Positions 17,172 to 26,054 are shown, counted from the stretch's first letter. The stretch is DNA of 64,000 nt from Chthoniobacter sp. (GCA_021414005.1 JAIOPH010000013.1:1-64000); one strand, 5' to 3'. Numbers and translations are program-made. Notes: a model not told the origin generated them from the sequence alone.

Positions 17172-18089
17172 TTAATTCCGTCGGCGGCGGAGGGCGAGGA
17201 GCGCGCATCCGCTTAGCAGCAAGACCGCGCTAGCGGGTTCAGGCACTATGCTGGCCACCCGGAGTCCAGTTCCGGAACCCGAATCGGCAGGGTACGAGGC
17301 GTAAGCGTAGGAAGACTGAAGCCAATAGATCAGATCGTAATAGCTACCGCCCTGTTGGATCCGCGTTTTGGCATCGGTGTCATTTCGCCCATCGTAAGTG
17401 GTCTCCGTCCATTGGTAGACATTTCCCGTCTGTCCCTGCGTTCCATAGTGGCTCAAACCGCCGGATTGATCCACCGCCGCGGGCTGACCGAGGCGACCAT
17501 ACACTGCTGTATTCGGATCGGTCCCGCTCTCTACCGCGTTCGGCGCGAGTCCATTGAGGGTCGCGTAAGGTGTGTAAGTGGTTCCATTGTAGAAGGCAGC
17601 CTTGTACCACTCCTCGTAACTTGGCAGAAAATAGTAGGCGTCTTTGTGCCGAAACAGATTCTGCCCGCCGATTTGCCATGCCTGAGCGGGAGCCCACGGG
17701 GCGAAAGTCCCCGCACCCAGATCCAGGTTGTAAGCCGCAGTATGGCCGGTGCTGGTATTGAGCCAGTTCACAAAGGCCGCCGCTTCGTACCAAGTCAGGT
17801 TTGTCGCCGGTTGGCTGCCCGTCCACGGTCCAGCCGACACATTGGTCAAACCTGCCGCCGTAGCCTTGTCGATCATGTCTTGCGAGACGGTCGTTACCGC
17901 CATTCGGTAGGTATATGACACGGCACCCGCTGGCCCCGATGGGTTGCTCGCATCACCGAGGTTGCCGGCATCGCCGATCGGCACAAATCCCATGTTAAAG
18001 GTGTTCGCGCCACTGCCAAAGACATCGGCATAAATGGATGGAGAAACCAATGCGAGGAGGATCAGCGGAAGGAGATATTTAGGATTCAT
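17172..18089 (-). CDS. SUMF1/formylglycine-generating-enzyme-like PEP-CTERM protein, catalytic cysteines absent
   Basis: 305 residues with a signal peptide (residues 1-21). The body matches the FGE-sulfatase (SUMF1) fold: YTYRMAVTTVSQ, NLTWYEAAAFVNWL, YYFLPSYEEWYKAAFY, GNVYQWTE, IQQGGSYYD, GLRVAS. FGE enzymes use two C-terminal cysteines. The only cysteine here is inside the tail's membrane segment (LLLSGCALLAL), so it cannot be a normal FGE and is likely a binding or structural variant of the C-type-lectin-like fold. The tail VPEPASAVLLLSGCALLALRRRRN is PEP-CTERM. It lies 30 nt upstream of the propeller gene and likely shares its transcript. Confidence 0.85.
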   Translation of the reverse strand: MNPKYLLPLILLALVSPSIYADVFGSGANTFNMGFVPIGDAGNLGDASNPSGPAGAVSYTYRMAVTTVSQDMIDKATAAGLTNVSAGPWTGSQPATNLTWYEAAAFVNWLNTSTGHTAAYNLDLGAGTFAPWAPAQAWQIGGQNLFRHKDAYYFLPSYEEWYKAAFYNGTTYTPYATLNGLAPNAVESGTDPNTAVYGRLGQPAAVDQSGGLSHYGTQGQTGNVYQWTETTYDGRNDTDAKTRIQQGGSYYDLIYWLQSSYAYASYPADSGSGTGLRVASIVPEPASAVLLLSGCALLALRRRRN

Positions 18090-18108
18090 GGCAGTGGTAA
18101 TATTGAGA

Positions 18109-19255
18109 CTAATAGGTATTGGACGACTTTAGACTCCGACGGCGGCGGAGGGCGAGGAGCGCGCCGCCGCCGAGCAGCAGCGCGGCGCTGGTGGGTTCGG
18201 GCGTCGGGGTGAGCAGGAGCGCATGCCTCTGTCCCCCTACGATTCCGAATCCGGCAATCTGGCCGAGGTCATTTATAGCGTTATAGCCACCGCCGTCTGT
18301 AATGGTTATACCGCTTCCATTAGTCACGAGATTGTTCAAATCGTACATGGTCCCTCCGATTGAGAGGAATCCATGCATGGGGCCCCCGCCGGAAACCTCT
18401 GAAGTACCAGCAACCCACCCCGAGGAGTTGACTCCGTTGGCTTGGCTGTTAGTTCCGCCCAGCGTGCCAAGGTCGTGCATCGCCCCATCGTACAGAAACG
18501 CATGTTTGCCTCCCCCCAAGGTGTCGGAAGTTCCCGAAACTATCCATTCGCACTCATACCGTATGATATGCTCTCGAGCCCACCGAGCGTTCCGAGGTCG
18601 TGCATCACCCCGTCATATAGGAACGCATGAAACGCTCCGTTTGGAAGTGCGGCCTGCCCAGAAATCTGGTTCGTAGCGCTGATGCCGAAACCGAAGCTGC
18701 GGTCTCCGCCCAATGTGCCAAGATCACTCATGCTGGTGCCATTCCAGTAGAAGGCATGGTTCACTCCCCCATTCGTCTCTGCAGCACCGGTGATATGCCC
18801 GCTGGCGTTGATGCCGTAGCCGACACCGTTGGCTCCGTCCAGCGTGCCCAGTCCGTGAAGCTTGTGCCATTGTAAAAAAACGGGTGTCCCGCTTGGAAAC
18901 CACCGTTGTACTGCCCCGTGACCTGCCCGGAGGCATTGATTCCCGATGCAGTGCTATCCAAACCCGTGGCACCTAGGCTGATGATGGTTGAGCCGGTGGA
19001 GATAAAAGCGTGGTACGTCCCATCTGCCACCGTGGAACTCCCACCGACGGTGCCCGAACTATTCACGCTGATCCCAACGGACTGATTTCCTCCCGGAAAA
19101 ATTCCGAGATCGGTGATGACATATTGCGGCGGGCTCGCCTGGGCGCGGGCTGGGAGGAGCACGAGCGACGCGCAGAGCGCGGCGGCGCTGGCGGTAAGAA
19201 GGAGGCGGGTTGGGATGTTGGTTTTGGTTTTGATTTGGAGCAGTTGGCTGCACAC
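18109..19255 (-). pseudogene. HAF-repeat PEP-CTERM gene broken by two single-base frameshifts
   Basis: Reading from a GTG at 19255, the frame gives a signal peptide (LLLTASAAALCASLVLLPARAQA), then HAF repeats (YVITDLGIFPGGNQSVGISVN). It shifts near 18854, where GACTGGGC reads as if one base were lost from GAC-CTG-GGC (expected TDLGTL). Repeats resume in another frame (HAFYWNGTSMSDLGTLGG). A second shift near 18540 (AATGGATAG, stop) is again consistent with one lost base. The frame then continues through HAFLYDGAMHDLGTLGG to the tail PEPTSAALLLGGGALLALRRRRS. Restoring both bases would give one protein of about 380 residues. Both changes could be real mutations or assembly errors. Confidence 0.75.
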
Positions 19256-19324
19256 GGCTGAGTTGGTTTTGTGTCTGGCCCCGGCCTCTCGCCTGCCGGG
19301 GTCAGGTTGGAAAAAGCTGCTCCC

Positions 19325-19820
19325 CCTACCCCCAAACGTCACCTGCACGATGTCACTCGGCACCCCCACCTCGTCGTCGCCGACGACGGCGCGGGCTTGG
19401 TATTCGCGGACTTCGGCGACGCCGGAGGTTTTCAGCGGGGTCTGGTCGTCGAAGGGGAACTTTTGCCGGCGGATGCCGATGAGCGTCCAGGCGGCGGTGC
19501 CGCTCACGCGCATGTAGATATTCACGAGGTCGGCGTAGTCCTTCGAGCCGGTCACGCGCACGAAACCGGGTTGCGCGGCGGCTTTGATCGAGGGCTGCAT
19601 GTTGGCGGGCGCGGGCTTGCTGGAGGTGGTCACGAGGCCCATGTCCTTGGCCATGCCGACGGTGCAACCGGGGTTGGCCTTGATCTCGTTGAAGGGGTCC
19701 TGCAGGGCAACCTTGCGGTCGCCGAAGACTTGGGAGGTGTTGGCATTGTTCACCACCACGGCGTTTTCGCTATCCACGAGGGTCTGGTAGGAGCTGATGA
19801 GCGCGAACCCTATCTCCCCG
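19325..19820 (-). pseudogene. Remnant of a hypothetical protein gene (truncated 5' end, no own stop)
   Basis: About 165 codons of coherent protein (LISSYQTLVDSENAVVVNNANT ... FVRVTGSKDYADLVNIYMRVSG ... VREYQARAVVGDDEVGVPSDIVQVTFGG) without a start codon of its own. Upstream sequence in the frame looks non-coding. The C-terminal half looks like an FN3-type domain seen in small verrucomicrobial proteins. The natural stop seems lost: GGGGGTAGGG suggests VTFGG-stop with one base missing, after which the frame runs on into the next gene. It is best read as a decaying gene fragment left of the palindrome cluster. Confidence 0.5.
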
Positions 19821-20009
19821 AGCGAACCCCTGCCCCACCAGAAAACAGACGCGCTTTTCCGCAACCAATCACCGCACGGACGGACGCTCCGCCGCCTCGT
19901 CTGCATCGCGCTGGGAGTTCCTACGTGGTGGTAAATCTGGGTGACCGACACTCTCACGGCGCGCCGGTCTATCCCGCGGCCCACACAGCGACAAGAAGTA
20001 TTTTCGCCT

Positions 20010-20146
20010 CTCGTTCCCAAACTCTTTGGGAACGAGGGGAACGAGGGGAGAAGTGGGTTGGACTTTAGTCCAACGACCGTGGGTTTGCGCCCGAAAGCAG
20101 CGGGCGGGAACAGAGCATCAGCGGGCCACTTTGGGCTGAAGCCCAA
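20010..20146. repeat. Cluster of three perfect palindromes
   Basis: CTCGTTCCCAAA (20010-20021) pairs with TTTGGGAACGAG (20025-20036); GTTGGACT (20057-20064) with AGTCCAAC (20067-20074); TTGGGCT (20131-20137) with AGCCCAA (20140-20146). All have 2-3 nt loops. They look like REP-type palindromic repeats and lie between a decaying gene and the end of the next gene. The surrounding 19.82-20.18 kb has no credible coding sequence. Confidence 0.65.
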
Positions 20147-20186
20147 GCTACTTTCCCACCCAGCCCGCCTGCGCGACCTCGCCCGG

Positions 20187-22850
20187 CTACGGTGCGAGTT
20201 GGATTTCCACGCGGAAGAATTCCTTCGGCGACGCGCCGGACGAGCGGAAGGTGATGTCCTGCGTGGCGGGGTCGGCGATGAGGCTGATGCCGGGGCCGAA
20301 GGCGCTGGGCAGGGCGGTCGCGCCGGTGATGCTGTGCTGCGTGGTCCAGGTGAGGAGGTCGGGGCTGTTGCGGATGAGGTAGGTCACGTCGCTGGCGGCG
20401 GCGTTGCGCCGAAAGCGAAAGTCGGGGATGCTGCCGGAGCCGGCGATCAGGCGCGGAGCCACGGCGGTGCCGGGGGACGGCGCGCGCGGGTCGAGGGCGA
20501 GGGCGTATTCGGCGACGTTGTTGAAACCGTCGGGCTCCGGGTCGGCCAGCGGCGCGGAGATGGCGGGGTCGTTGAGTTCGAGGGCGGTGAAGTTTTGCTG
20601 CTGCCACGCGCCGAAGGCTCCGGGCGTGAAGCGCGCATAGGAACGCCCGTTGGTGGCGACCCAGAAGCTGCCGCGATGATGTGGATCGAGCGCGACCTCC
20701 GAGGTGGTCGGCAGGCGGAAGCCGGCCTTCGAGCAGTCGTGCCAGGCCACGCCGTTGTCGGAGGAGTAGTAGATTTTCGCGAAGCTATCGCCGAAGCGCC
20801 GCCCGCACACAAGCACCTGGCCGTCGCGCGCATCGAGCGCCTGGATTTCCGAGAAGCCGGTGTTGGAAAAGGGCGTGTCGAGATAGGTCCAGTTGGTGCC
20901 GTTGTTCGTCGAATAGGCGAGGCCGAGGTGCCCGGCAAGACCGCCGAACCAGAGCCGCCCGCTGACCGCGTCGCGGGAGAAAAAGCCCCACGTGTTCCAG
21001 TCGTAGAGCTTGCCCGCGCCCGGCCCGCTGGCGGAGTGGCCGGCGGAGGCCCAGGTCACGCCGCGGTCATTGGAGAGGAGAAAGCCGACGCCATTCAGCC
21101 AGCCGAAGCGCCGCGTGGCCGTGGCGGGATCGCTTTCGAGAAACACGAAACGGCTGAACTGGCTGCCCCAGTCGCCGCCCGCGGGGACACCCGTCGCTTT
21201 GGTGAAAGCGACGCCGCCATTCGTGCTGCGGTAGATGCCGGAATTCGCGGCCGCGGTGTCGTGCACGGCGACGAGGATTTCGTTCGCGTTGTCGGGCGCG
21301 ATGCTGCCGCTGACGATCTCGCTCCCCGTGGGCAGGCCGCTGCCGGTGACGCCCGCGACGTGGACGAGCGACCACGTTTGCCCGTCGTCCGCCGTGGCGA
21401 GAATGGACGCGCGACCGTCGTTTGGACCGAAGGACGAGCCGCCGGTGAAATAGACTTTCGGCGCGGCGTTGCCCACGACCGGACCGACGAGCGCCTTGGT
21501 CGCGTAAGTCATGCCGACATTGCCAAAGCTCACGGGCAGGCTGCGGCGCGGGTTGCGCTGCGCCCCGCCGGTCGCGCCGCCGTCGGTGACCACGAAGCCG
21601 ATGAGGTCGGCGACGGGCAGGTAAATGCGCAGCGGGTCGTTCGGATGAAACGCGGGTTTCCACGTCACGACCTCGCCGATGCCGCGGGTCATGTATTGCA
21701 CCGTGGCGCCGGCGTCAGTGCTGCGAAACGGTCCGAAGCCGTTGGGCAGATACCAGCGGTTGGCGTCGAGCGGATCCTGATGCAGCGCACCGCGCGACCA
21801 ACTCGGGCTGGTTTCGCTCGTGAGCATGGCGACCGGGCGCGTGCCGGTGATCGCCAGCGGCACCGTGCTCCATGTGGTGCCGCCGTTGATGCTCTTGCGC
21901 GTCGGACCGCCGATCCACCCGAGGACGATGGTGCTGCCGTCGCGCAACACATGGCACATGCCGACGGGACCATTCGACGTGAGCCCGCCGAGCACCGTGC
22001 TGGTGATGTCGGTCCACGTCGTCCCGGCCGCGTTGGATTTGTAAAAGCGATTCGCCCCGCCGTCCTGCACGGCGGCAAACATCACGCCGCTGGGCAGCCG
22101 CGCGAGACGCGTGACGCTGGTCGTCGCGGCGTTCACCGTCACTGCGGTCCATGTGACCGTGGTGCCCGCGCCGCGCGTGCCTTTGAAGAGAGCGCTCGCC
22201 GCCGTGCCTTTCTCCCCGCCGATGAAAACGTCATTCGGAAACGCGGCATCCATGTGGACCACATGGCCGGTCATGCCATCGAAAGCGCTGCCGTTTTGCT
22301 TGCTCCACGCGCCGCTGCCGCCGCCGGTGGTGCTGCGCCACAGCCCGCCCTGACGGGAAATGGCCCAAATTTCCTGATCGAGCGAACCGGGCGTGAAGGC
22401 CAGGCACTCGCCCTGCCAGCGCAGATCGTCGTTGCCGGAGAAGTTGATGCTCGCCAGCACCTGCGCCCAGCTCGCCCCGCCATCCATGCTGCGCCAAACG
22501 CCGATCCCGGAGTCGGTCGGGTAGTTGCGGCCCACGGCCTGAAACACAAGGTCCGCACTGGTCTCGCCGACCGCCAGACCTTGCACGCTGTGGCTCGCGC
22601 CGGTCGTGAGGTCACCCGAGAGAAACCGCCACGAGTCGCCACGGTCGTCGCTGCGATACACGCCGCCCACATCCGTGCGCGCATAGAGCCGCCCGCCGGC
22701 GTGCGAAGCAAAGCCCGTGAGCCAGCCGCCGGCATCGAGATCCGTCTGCCGAAACACGCCCGGCTGCGCGCTGCCGAGCAGCGACGCCGCCTCGGAGCGG
22801 ACACCGAACAGACCGAGACCGAGCAGCAACGCGACGTGGAAAGTTTTCAT
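20187..22850 (-). CDS. Secreted BNR/VPS10-type beta-propeller protein (GH74- or sialidase-like)
   Basis: 887 residues from the ATG at 22850, which starts a signal peptide (MKTFHVALLLGLGLFGVRSEA). Several Asp-box motifs are present (RSDDRGDSWRF, RSMDGGASWAQ, KSINGGTTWST, TADDGQTWSL, LSNDRGVTWAS, YSSDNGVAWHD). These mark seven- to ten-bladed propellers of the VPS10/sortilin, xyloglucanase (GH74) or sialidase type. Two halves may form a tandem propeller as in GH74, but I could not place the catalytic Asp pair. Residues 760-887 form the shared C-terminal module (DPEPDGFNNVAEYALALDP ... SPDLLTWTT ... FFRVEI) also seen at 1-449. No PEP-CTERM tail. Element C lies 41-79 nt upstream. Confidence 0.8.
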   Translation of the reverse strand: MKTFHVALLLGLGLFGVRSEAASLLGSAQPGVFRQTDLDAGGWLTGFASHAGGRLYARTDVGGVYRSDDRGDSWRFLSGDLTTGASHSVQGLAVGETSADLVFQAVGRNYPTDSGIGVWRSMDGGASWAQVLASINFSGNDDLRWQGECLAFTPGSLDQEIWAISRQGGLWRSTTGGGSGAWSKQNGSAFDGMTGHVVHMDAAFPNDVFIGGEKGTAASALFKGTRGAGTTVTWTAVTVNAATTSVTRLARLPSGVMFAAVQDGGANRFYKSNAAGTTWTDITSTVLGGLTSNGPVGMCHVLRDGSTIVLGWIGGPTRKSINGGTTWSTVPLAITGTRPVAMLTSETSPSWSRGALHQDPLDANRWYLPNGFGPFRSTDAGATVQYMTRGIGEVVTWKPAFHPNDPLRIYLPVADLIGFVVTDGGATGGAQRNPRRSLPVSFGNVGMTYATKALVGPVVGNAAPKVYFTGGSSFGPNDGRASILATADDGQTWSLVHVAGVTGSGLPTGSEIVSGSIAPDNANEILVAVHDTAAANSGIYRSTNGGVAFTKATGVPAGGDWGSQFSRFVFLESDPATATRRFGWLNGVGFLLSNDRGVTWASAGHSASGPGAGKLYDWNTWGFFSRDAVSGRLWFGGLAGHLGLAYSTNNGTNWTYLDTPFSNTGFSEIQALDARDGQVLVCGRRFGDSFAKIYYSSDNGVAWHDCSKAGFRLPTTSEVALDPHHRGSFWVATNGRSYARFTPGAFGAWQQQNFTALELNDPAISAPLADPEPDGFNNVAEYALALDPRAPSPGTAVAPRLIAGSGSIPDFRFRRNAAASDVTYLIRNSPDLLTWTTQHSITGATALPSAFGPGISLIADPATQDITFRSSGASPKEFFRVEIQLAP

Positions 22851-22890
22851 GGGCGGATGAGCGGAGAACACGAAGCTCCTCTCTCCTACT

Positions 22891-22929
22891 CGCGCGGCAC
22901 CGCCGGGGATTACAGGATTTTTTCCACTG
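22891..22929 (-). promoter_or_regulatory. Shared upstream element C (putative ECF-type promoter)
   Basis: Minus strand: an A-run, then TCCTGTAATCC, with CGCG exactly 12 nt after GTAATCC (CGCG at 22891-22894). It lies 41 nt from the ATG of the propeller gene. The core has one change from elements A and B (TCCTG for TCCGG). Confidence 0.45.
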
Positions 22930-23046
22930 CGGCCACCACCGCCTCGCCAAACACGACCATCTCCGGCAGAACCGCCGCTCGTGTGTCCGCCCTCGCCCAA
23001 TCTCAATCGTCCGTACGACAGACGACGCGCCCGGCGCACCGCGCGC

Positions 23047-23077
23047 TTTTTTACGTAATCCAGCGCGGGGCTTTGCG
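23047..23077 (+). promoter_or_regulatory. Shared upstream element D before the Ser/Thr kinase
   Basis: Plus strand: TTTTTTACGTAATCC, then TGCG 12 nt after GTAATCC (23055-23061; TGCG 23074-23077). The kinase ATG follows 13 nt later, which would imply a very short leader if this is a promoter. The part before GTAATCC is less conserved than in A-C. Confidence 0.4.
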
Positions 23078-23089
23078 AGTAACTGACCA

Positions 23090-25972
23090 ATGACCACCCA
23101 CGCCCCGTCTGCCCACGCGGTGTGCCCGATTTGCGCGGCAACGCTGCCTCCGGGCGCGCTGCCGGGGCATTGCCCGCGCTGCTTGGTGCGGGTGTCGCTG
23201 GCGGAAAGCGCCGCGCCGCCTGCGGAGGACGACGCCACGTGGCTGGTGCTCGGCGACCATGAGCTGCGCGAAGAAATCGCGCGCGGCGGAATGGGTATCG
23301 TGTATCGCGCGTGGCAGCGGCGGCTCGGACGCGAGGTCGCGGTGAAGGTGCTGCGCGGCGGCGAATTCGCGAGCACAGAGGCACAGGCGCGGTTCCGCAC
23401 GGAGGCGGCGGCGGTCGCGCGCTTGCAGCATCCCGGCATCGTGGCCATCCATGATTTCGGCGAGGAAAGCGGGGTGCTGTGGTTTTCCATGGATCTCGTG
23501 CCGGGGGAAAATCTCGCCGCCCGGACGCGCGAGAATCCCCTCCCCGCGCGGGAAGCGGCGGAGTGCGTGCGGCGCATCGCCGAGGCCGTGCAACACGCGC
23601 ACGAGCACGGCGTGCTCCACCGCGATCTCAAGCCCTCGAACATCCTGCTCGCCGCCGGAAACCAGCCGCGCATCACAGACTTCGGCATCGCCCGCCGCGT
23701 GGCCACTGACACCACCAGCGGCGCGGCGGAACTCACCCGCACGGGCCAGGTGCTCGGCTCGCCGGGCTACGCTGCACCGGAGCAGGCGCTCGGCGGGAAA
23801 GCCGACGCGCGCACCGATGTGTATGGCCTCGGCGCGCTGCTCTACCACCTGCTCACGGGCCGTCCGCCGTTCCAGGGGCCGACGGTCGATTCCATCCTGC
23901 TCCAGCTCCGCGAAAGCGATCCGCTCCCGCCGCGCCGCCTGAACCCCACGGTGCCGCGCGACCTCGAAACGATCTGCCTCCACGCGCTGCAAAAGGATCC
24001 CGCGCGCCGCTATGCCACGGCGCGCGCGCTCGGCGCGGACCTAGTGCATTTCCTCGATGGCGCACCGATCCGCGCGCGTCCGTCCGGTCCGCTGCGGCGC
24101 TCCGCGCGCTGGTGCCGCCGGCATCCGGCCGTGGCCGCGCTCCTCGCCGTCGTCGCTGTGCTACTCGGCGCACTGGTCGCCGGTTCGCTGTCTTTTGCCC
24201 ACCGCCAGGAACGGCTCGAACACCGCGCCACGCTGCTCGCGCACGCGCATCAGTTGCGGGACTCGGGCCTCGCCGGCTCACGCACCGCGGCGCTGGCGAC
24301 GCTGCGCGAGGCGTGGGCGATTCGCCCGGCCGCCGACCTCCGCAGCGAAGCTATCGCCTGCCTCGCGCTTTCCGAGATCACGCTCGAACGCACGCTCGCG
24401 CCGAACGATCCCGCAGCTCACCCGCCCGAGCCCGGCGCGAGCGCCGATGGCCGCTTCACGCTCCGCTATGAAAAGGACACGCTGCTCGTGATCGAGCGCG
24501 CCACCGGCACGGAGCGCGCGCGGCTCGGCGGATTCAAGACCCGCCCTTTCGCGCAACTCGACGACACCGGCCGACGCCTCGCCATCGCCCCGCGCGTGTC
24601 GGAAAAACGCCCGTGCCCGGTGACGCTGCACGAACTGCCGTCCGGAAAAATTCTCTTCACGCTCGCCCACGCGCAGCCCGTGCGCTCGCTCGACTGGGCC
24701 GGCGAGCTGCTCGCGGTCGGCGGCGATGACCGCTTCATCCACATCTGGGACACCACGAGCGGCCAGCGCCAGCACCGCTTTAGTGGCCACGACTCCGAGA
24801 TCGAAGCCGTGCGCTTCCGTCCCGACGGCCAGGAACTCGTGTCGCTCGCGCAGGACAGCACGCTCCGCGTGTGGCACGCCGCGCGCGGTGTGGAAATCCT
24901 GCGGCTGGAAAAACTGCACGAACATCTCGGCCAGGCGTGGTGGGCGGCGGATGGCGCTCACCTTTTCGCTCCGCACAAAGATCGCGACGGCGTGGATGTC
25001 TTCCGGCTCGACTGGCCCCGCGCCGTGCAAGTGCTCGCGCCCGGCGAAGACGAGCCGCGCTCGGAAAATCTCCGCAGCCTCACACTCAGCCAGACCGGCG
25101 ATCTCGCCGCCGCCGTGGACGAAAAGGGCTGCCACGTCTGGTCGCTCCGCCGCGGCCGGCTCGCCGCGTTTTTCCCAAAAGACAGCGACGAATGGATGGC
25201 CGCGCTGCTCGCGGGCGACGATGCCAGCCTGTGGCTGAGCGGCTGGAACCACGGGCTCCGCCGCTTCCCGATCCAGCGCCCGCGCGCCGACTGGCCGGAG
25301 TTTGGGGAAGTCGATCATACCGGCTTCAACTCCGGCCCGCTGCTCGTGGCCACCCGCGCCGACGGCACCGCTCTCGCGCTGACGAACGAGGACTCCGGCA
25401 CCGCCGAGGATCACGTGGAAATTTTCCAGCCGAAAGACAAACGCCGCGTGCTGCTCAAGCAGCCCGATCCATTTTGCGCCGCGCTCAGCCCCGACGGAAA
25501 ATGGGCGGCAACCGGGAGTTTCACCAACGAGGGCGCGATGCTCTGGAGCCTGCCCGACGGCCGGCACCGCCAGACGCTGGCGCATCCCGGCATCGTGCTC
25601 GGCACCGCGTTCACCGACTCCGGCGCGGTGCTCTGGCTCTGGGGCGACCACGGCGTGCAGCGCGTGAGCACCACGACGTGGAGACCGCTCGCGCCACCCG
25701 ACGAGCGGCTCTTTCAAGCCTTCACCCCGAGCCCCGACGGCCAGCTCGCCGCGAGCACCACGCGCGACGAAGTGCTCCTCCACCGCGCGTCCGACCTCGC
25801 GGAAATCGCGCGCCTGCCCGTGCCCGCCTACGCCGGGCGCATCGGCGCATCCACCCTCGCCTTCAGCGGCGACAGCACCCGCCTTGCGCTGCACACCGCC
25901 GTCGGCAGCGTCGTCGTCTGGAATCTCCCCGCGCTCCGCGAGGAACTGCGAGTGCTCGGGATGGATTGGTAG
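23090..25972 (+). CDS. Membrane Ser/Thr protein kinase with zinc ribbon and WD40-like propeller
   Basis: 960 residues. C12-x2-C15 and C28-x2-C31 form an N-terminal zinc ribbon. The kinase domain (about 56-320) has a Gly loop (GGMGIVYRAW), K86 (AVKVL), HRDLKPSN (catalytic D179), DFG (D197) and GSPGYAAPEQ. One membrane helix is at about 344-368. The rest (about 430-960) is WD40/beta-propeller repeat sequence (for example HIWDTTSGQRQHRFSGHDSEIEAVRFRPDGQELVS) that would lie outside the membrane. In PVC bacteria such kinases are commonly encoded with ECF sigma factors lacking anti-sigma factors. Here one lies 7 kb away across the PEP-CTERM block. Element D precedes it. I infer it senses an envelope signal and acts on the sigma factor. 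Confidence 0.9.
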   Translation: MTTHAPSAHAVCPICAATLPPGALPGHCPRCLVRVSLAESAAPPAEDDATWLVLGDHELREEIARGGMGIVYRAWQRRLGREVAVKVLRGGEFASTEAQARFRTEAAAVARLQHPGIVAIHDFGEESGVLWFSMDLVPGENLAARTRENPLPAREAAECVRRIAEAVQHAHEHGVLHRDLKPSNILLAAGNQPRITDFGIARRVATDTTSGAAELTRTGQVLGSPGYAAPEQALGGKADARTDVYGLGALLYHLLTGRPPFQGPTVDSILLQLRESDPLPPRRLNPTVPRDLETICLHALQKDPARRYATARALGADLVHFLDGAPIRARPSGPLRRSARWCRRHPAVAALLAVVAVLLGALVAGSLSFAHRQERLEHRATLLAHAHQLRDSGLAGSRTAALATLREAWAIRPAADLRSEAIACLALSEITLERTLAPNDPAAHPPEPGASADGRFTLRYEKDTLLVIERATGTERARLGGFKTRPFAQLDDTGRRLAIAPRVSEKRPCPVTLHELPSGKILFTLAHAQPVRSLDWAGELLAVGGDDRFIHIWDTTSGQRQHRFSGHDSEIEAVRFRPDGQELVSLAQDSTLRVWHAARGVEILRLEKLHEHLGQAWWAADGAHLFAPHKDRDGVDVFRLDWPRAVQVLAPGEDEPRSENLRSLTLSQTGDLAAAVDEKGCHVWSLRRGRLAAFFPKDSDEWMAALLAGDDASLWLSGWNHGLRRFPIQRPRADWPEFGEVDHTGFNSGPLLVATRADGTALALTNEDSGTAEDHVEIFQPKDKRRVLLKQPDPFCAALSPDGKWAATGSFTNEGAMLWSLPDGRHRQTLAHPGIVLGTAFTDSGAVLWLWGDHGVQRVSTTTWRPLAPPDERLFQAFTPSPDGQLAASTTRDEVLLHRASDLAEIARLPVPAYAGRIGASTLAFSGDSTRLALHTAVGSVVVWNLPALREELRVLGMDW

Positions 25973-25992
25973 TGCCCCGGTTGGCGCTGCGG

Positions 25993-26054
25993 ATTTTCGA
26001 TTCTCGATTGGGGATTTCTCAATCGAGAATCCATCCCAATCGAGAATCGAAAAT
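25993..26054. repeat. Long inverted repeat with a third internal copy
   Basis: A perfect 20-bp inverted repeat: ATTTTCGATTCTCGATTGGG (25993-26012) and its complement (26035-26054). Between them another AATCGAGAA copy (26021-26029) can pair with the left arm. It lies 20 nt after the kinase stop and about 70 nt before the recombinase gene. It could act as a terminator, but the multi-copy arms look more like a small mobile or REP-type element. Confidence 0.65.

Noticed and set aside
17172..18089. An active formylglycine-generating enzyme
   Set aside because: The required cysteines are absent, so only the fold is called.
19941..23093. A 1050-codon open frame on the plus strand opposite the propeller gene
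   Set aside because: It is an Ala/Arg/Gly/Glu-rich shadow frame caused by high GC on the opposite strand of a well-supported gene with signal peptide and Asp-boxes.
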